Shown in pieces: positions 63,873-64,000 of a DNA stretch of 64,000 bases; within the stretch, counting starts at the first letter, position 1, and each line of letters starts with the position of its first letter. The notes below the pieces were generated by a model. It searched no databases. It saw only the letters and a list, made by a program, of their open reading frames with translations, and was not told the origin of the DNA. Source of the stretch: Streptomyces sp. NBC_00663 (GTDB lineage Bacteria > Actinomycetota > Actinomycetes > Streptomycetales > Streptomycetaceae). The DNA is taken from NCBI RefSeq assembly GCF_036226885.1, contig NZ_CP109027.1, positions 2,542,001 to 2,606,000 on the forward strand. The letters run 5' to 3'. Position numbers and translations under genes: made by a program.

Positions 63873-64000
63873 GTGTTCGACTTCATCTCCGACTATGACA
63901 ACCCGACCCTGCTCGGCGCCTTCTGGATGACGGTGAAGCTCACCTTCTTCTCCGGCATCGGCTCCCTGGTCTGGGGCACCCTGCTGGCCGCGATGCGGGT
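63873..64000 (+). CDS. gluC: Glutamate ABC transporter permease, N-terminal fragment
   Basis: About 42 residues before the window ends: VFDFISDYDNPTLLGAFWMT followed by VKLTFFSGIGSLVWGTLLA, the start of a HisM/GluC-type permease with the first membrane helix. GTG 63873 has GGGA upstream. The rest lies beyond the right edge. Confidence 0.85.
   Translation, partial: MFDFISDYDNPTLLGAFWMTVKLTFFSGIGSLVWGTLLAAMR

Overview
The window is chromosomal DNA of a Streptomyces. It is very GC-rich, GTG starts are common, and the flanks carry genes in an order I recall from the S. coelicolor stretch around nrdJ-nrdR-lexA down to gluABC (recalled, not searched).

Layout. 1-5.4 kb is a DNA metabolism block: nrdJ (class II ribonucleotide reductase, partial) and nrdR on the minus strand, lexA divergent, and a DinG-type helicase convergent with lexA. 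A pair of NrdR-box-like sites and a perfect SOS box lie in the nrdR-lexA gap. 5.8-10.7 kb holds three minus-strand genes of an NRPS-independent siderophore locus: acetyltransferase, IucA/IucC synthetase and aminotransferase. About 10.7-36.9 kb looks like an accessory island. It contains several broken genes (TPR protein, TPP enzyme, methyltransferase, acyl-CoA ligase, IS5-type transposase end). It also contains regulator and enzyme pairs, secreted cysteine-containing small proteins, and a large nuclease-like protein with a helical-repeat region, split by one frameshift. 36.9-64 kb returns to conserved chromosome: two tandem lipoprotein proteases, hflX, an M1-like peptidase, an RSH protein, dapF, miaA, miaB, a PLC-like membrane protein, a two-component system, a K+/H+ antiporter pair, a MazG-like enzyme, a TAXI solute-binding protein beside a second two-component system, and the start of the gluABC glutamate ABC transporter operon.

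How genes work together. LexA and NrdR regulate repair and dNTP supply from a shared intergenic region. The siderophore genes would diversify a diamine, acylate it and join it to a carboxylate, but no diamine monooxygenase or decarboxylase and no obvious iron box is seen. In the island, an SDR, an alpha/beta hydrolase lacking the usual serine and an LtrA-type membrane protein form one operon. Its promoter region shares a 17-bp motif with the upstream region of a TetR gene 10 kb away. A response regulator just downstream of this operon is a chimera with a short SDR N-terminus and has Glu in place of the phosphoacceptor Asp.

Most interesting signals: the frameshifted nuclease/helical-repeat protein (31.5-34.6 kb), the chimeric Asp-to-Glu response regulator, the Thr-nucleophile hydrolase, the shared TGATAC-N5-TGAAAC motif, and a TTA (bldA-type) codon in a small secreted protein. 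No rRNA, tRNA or CRISPR array was seen. Family assignments rest on motif recognition only.
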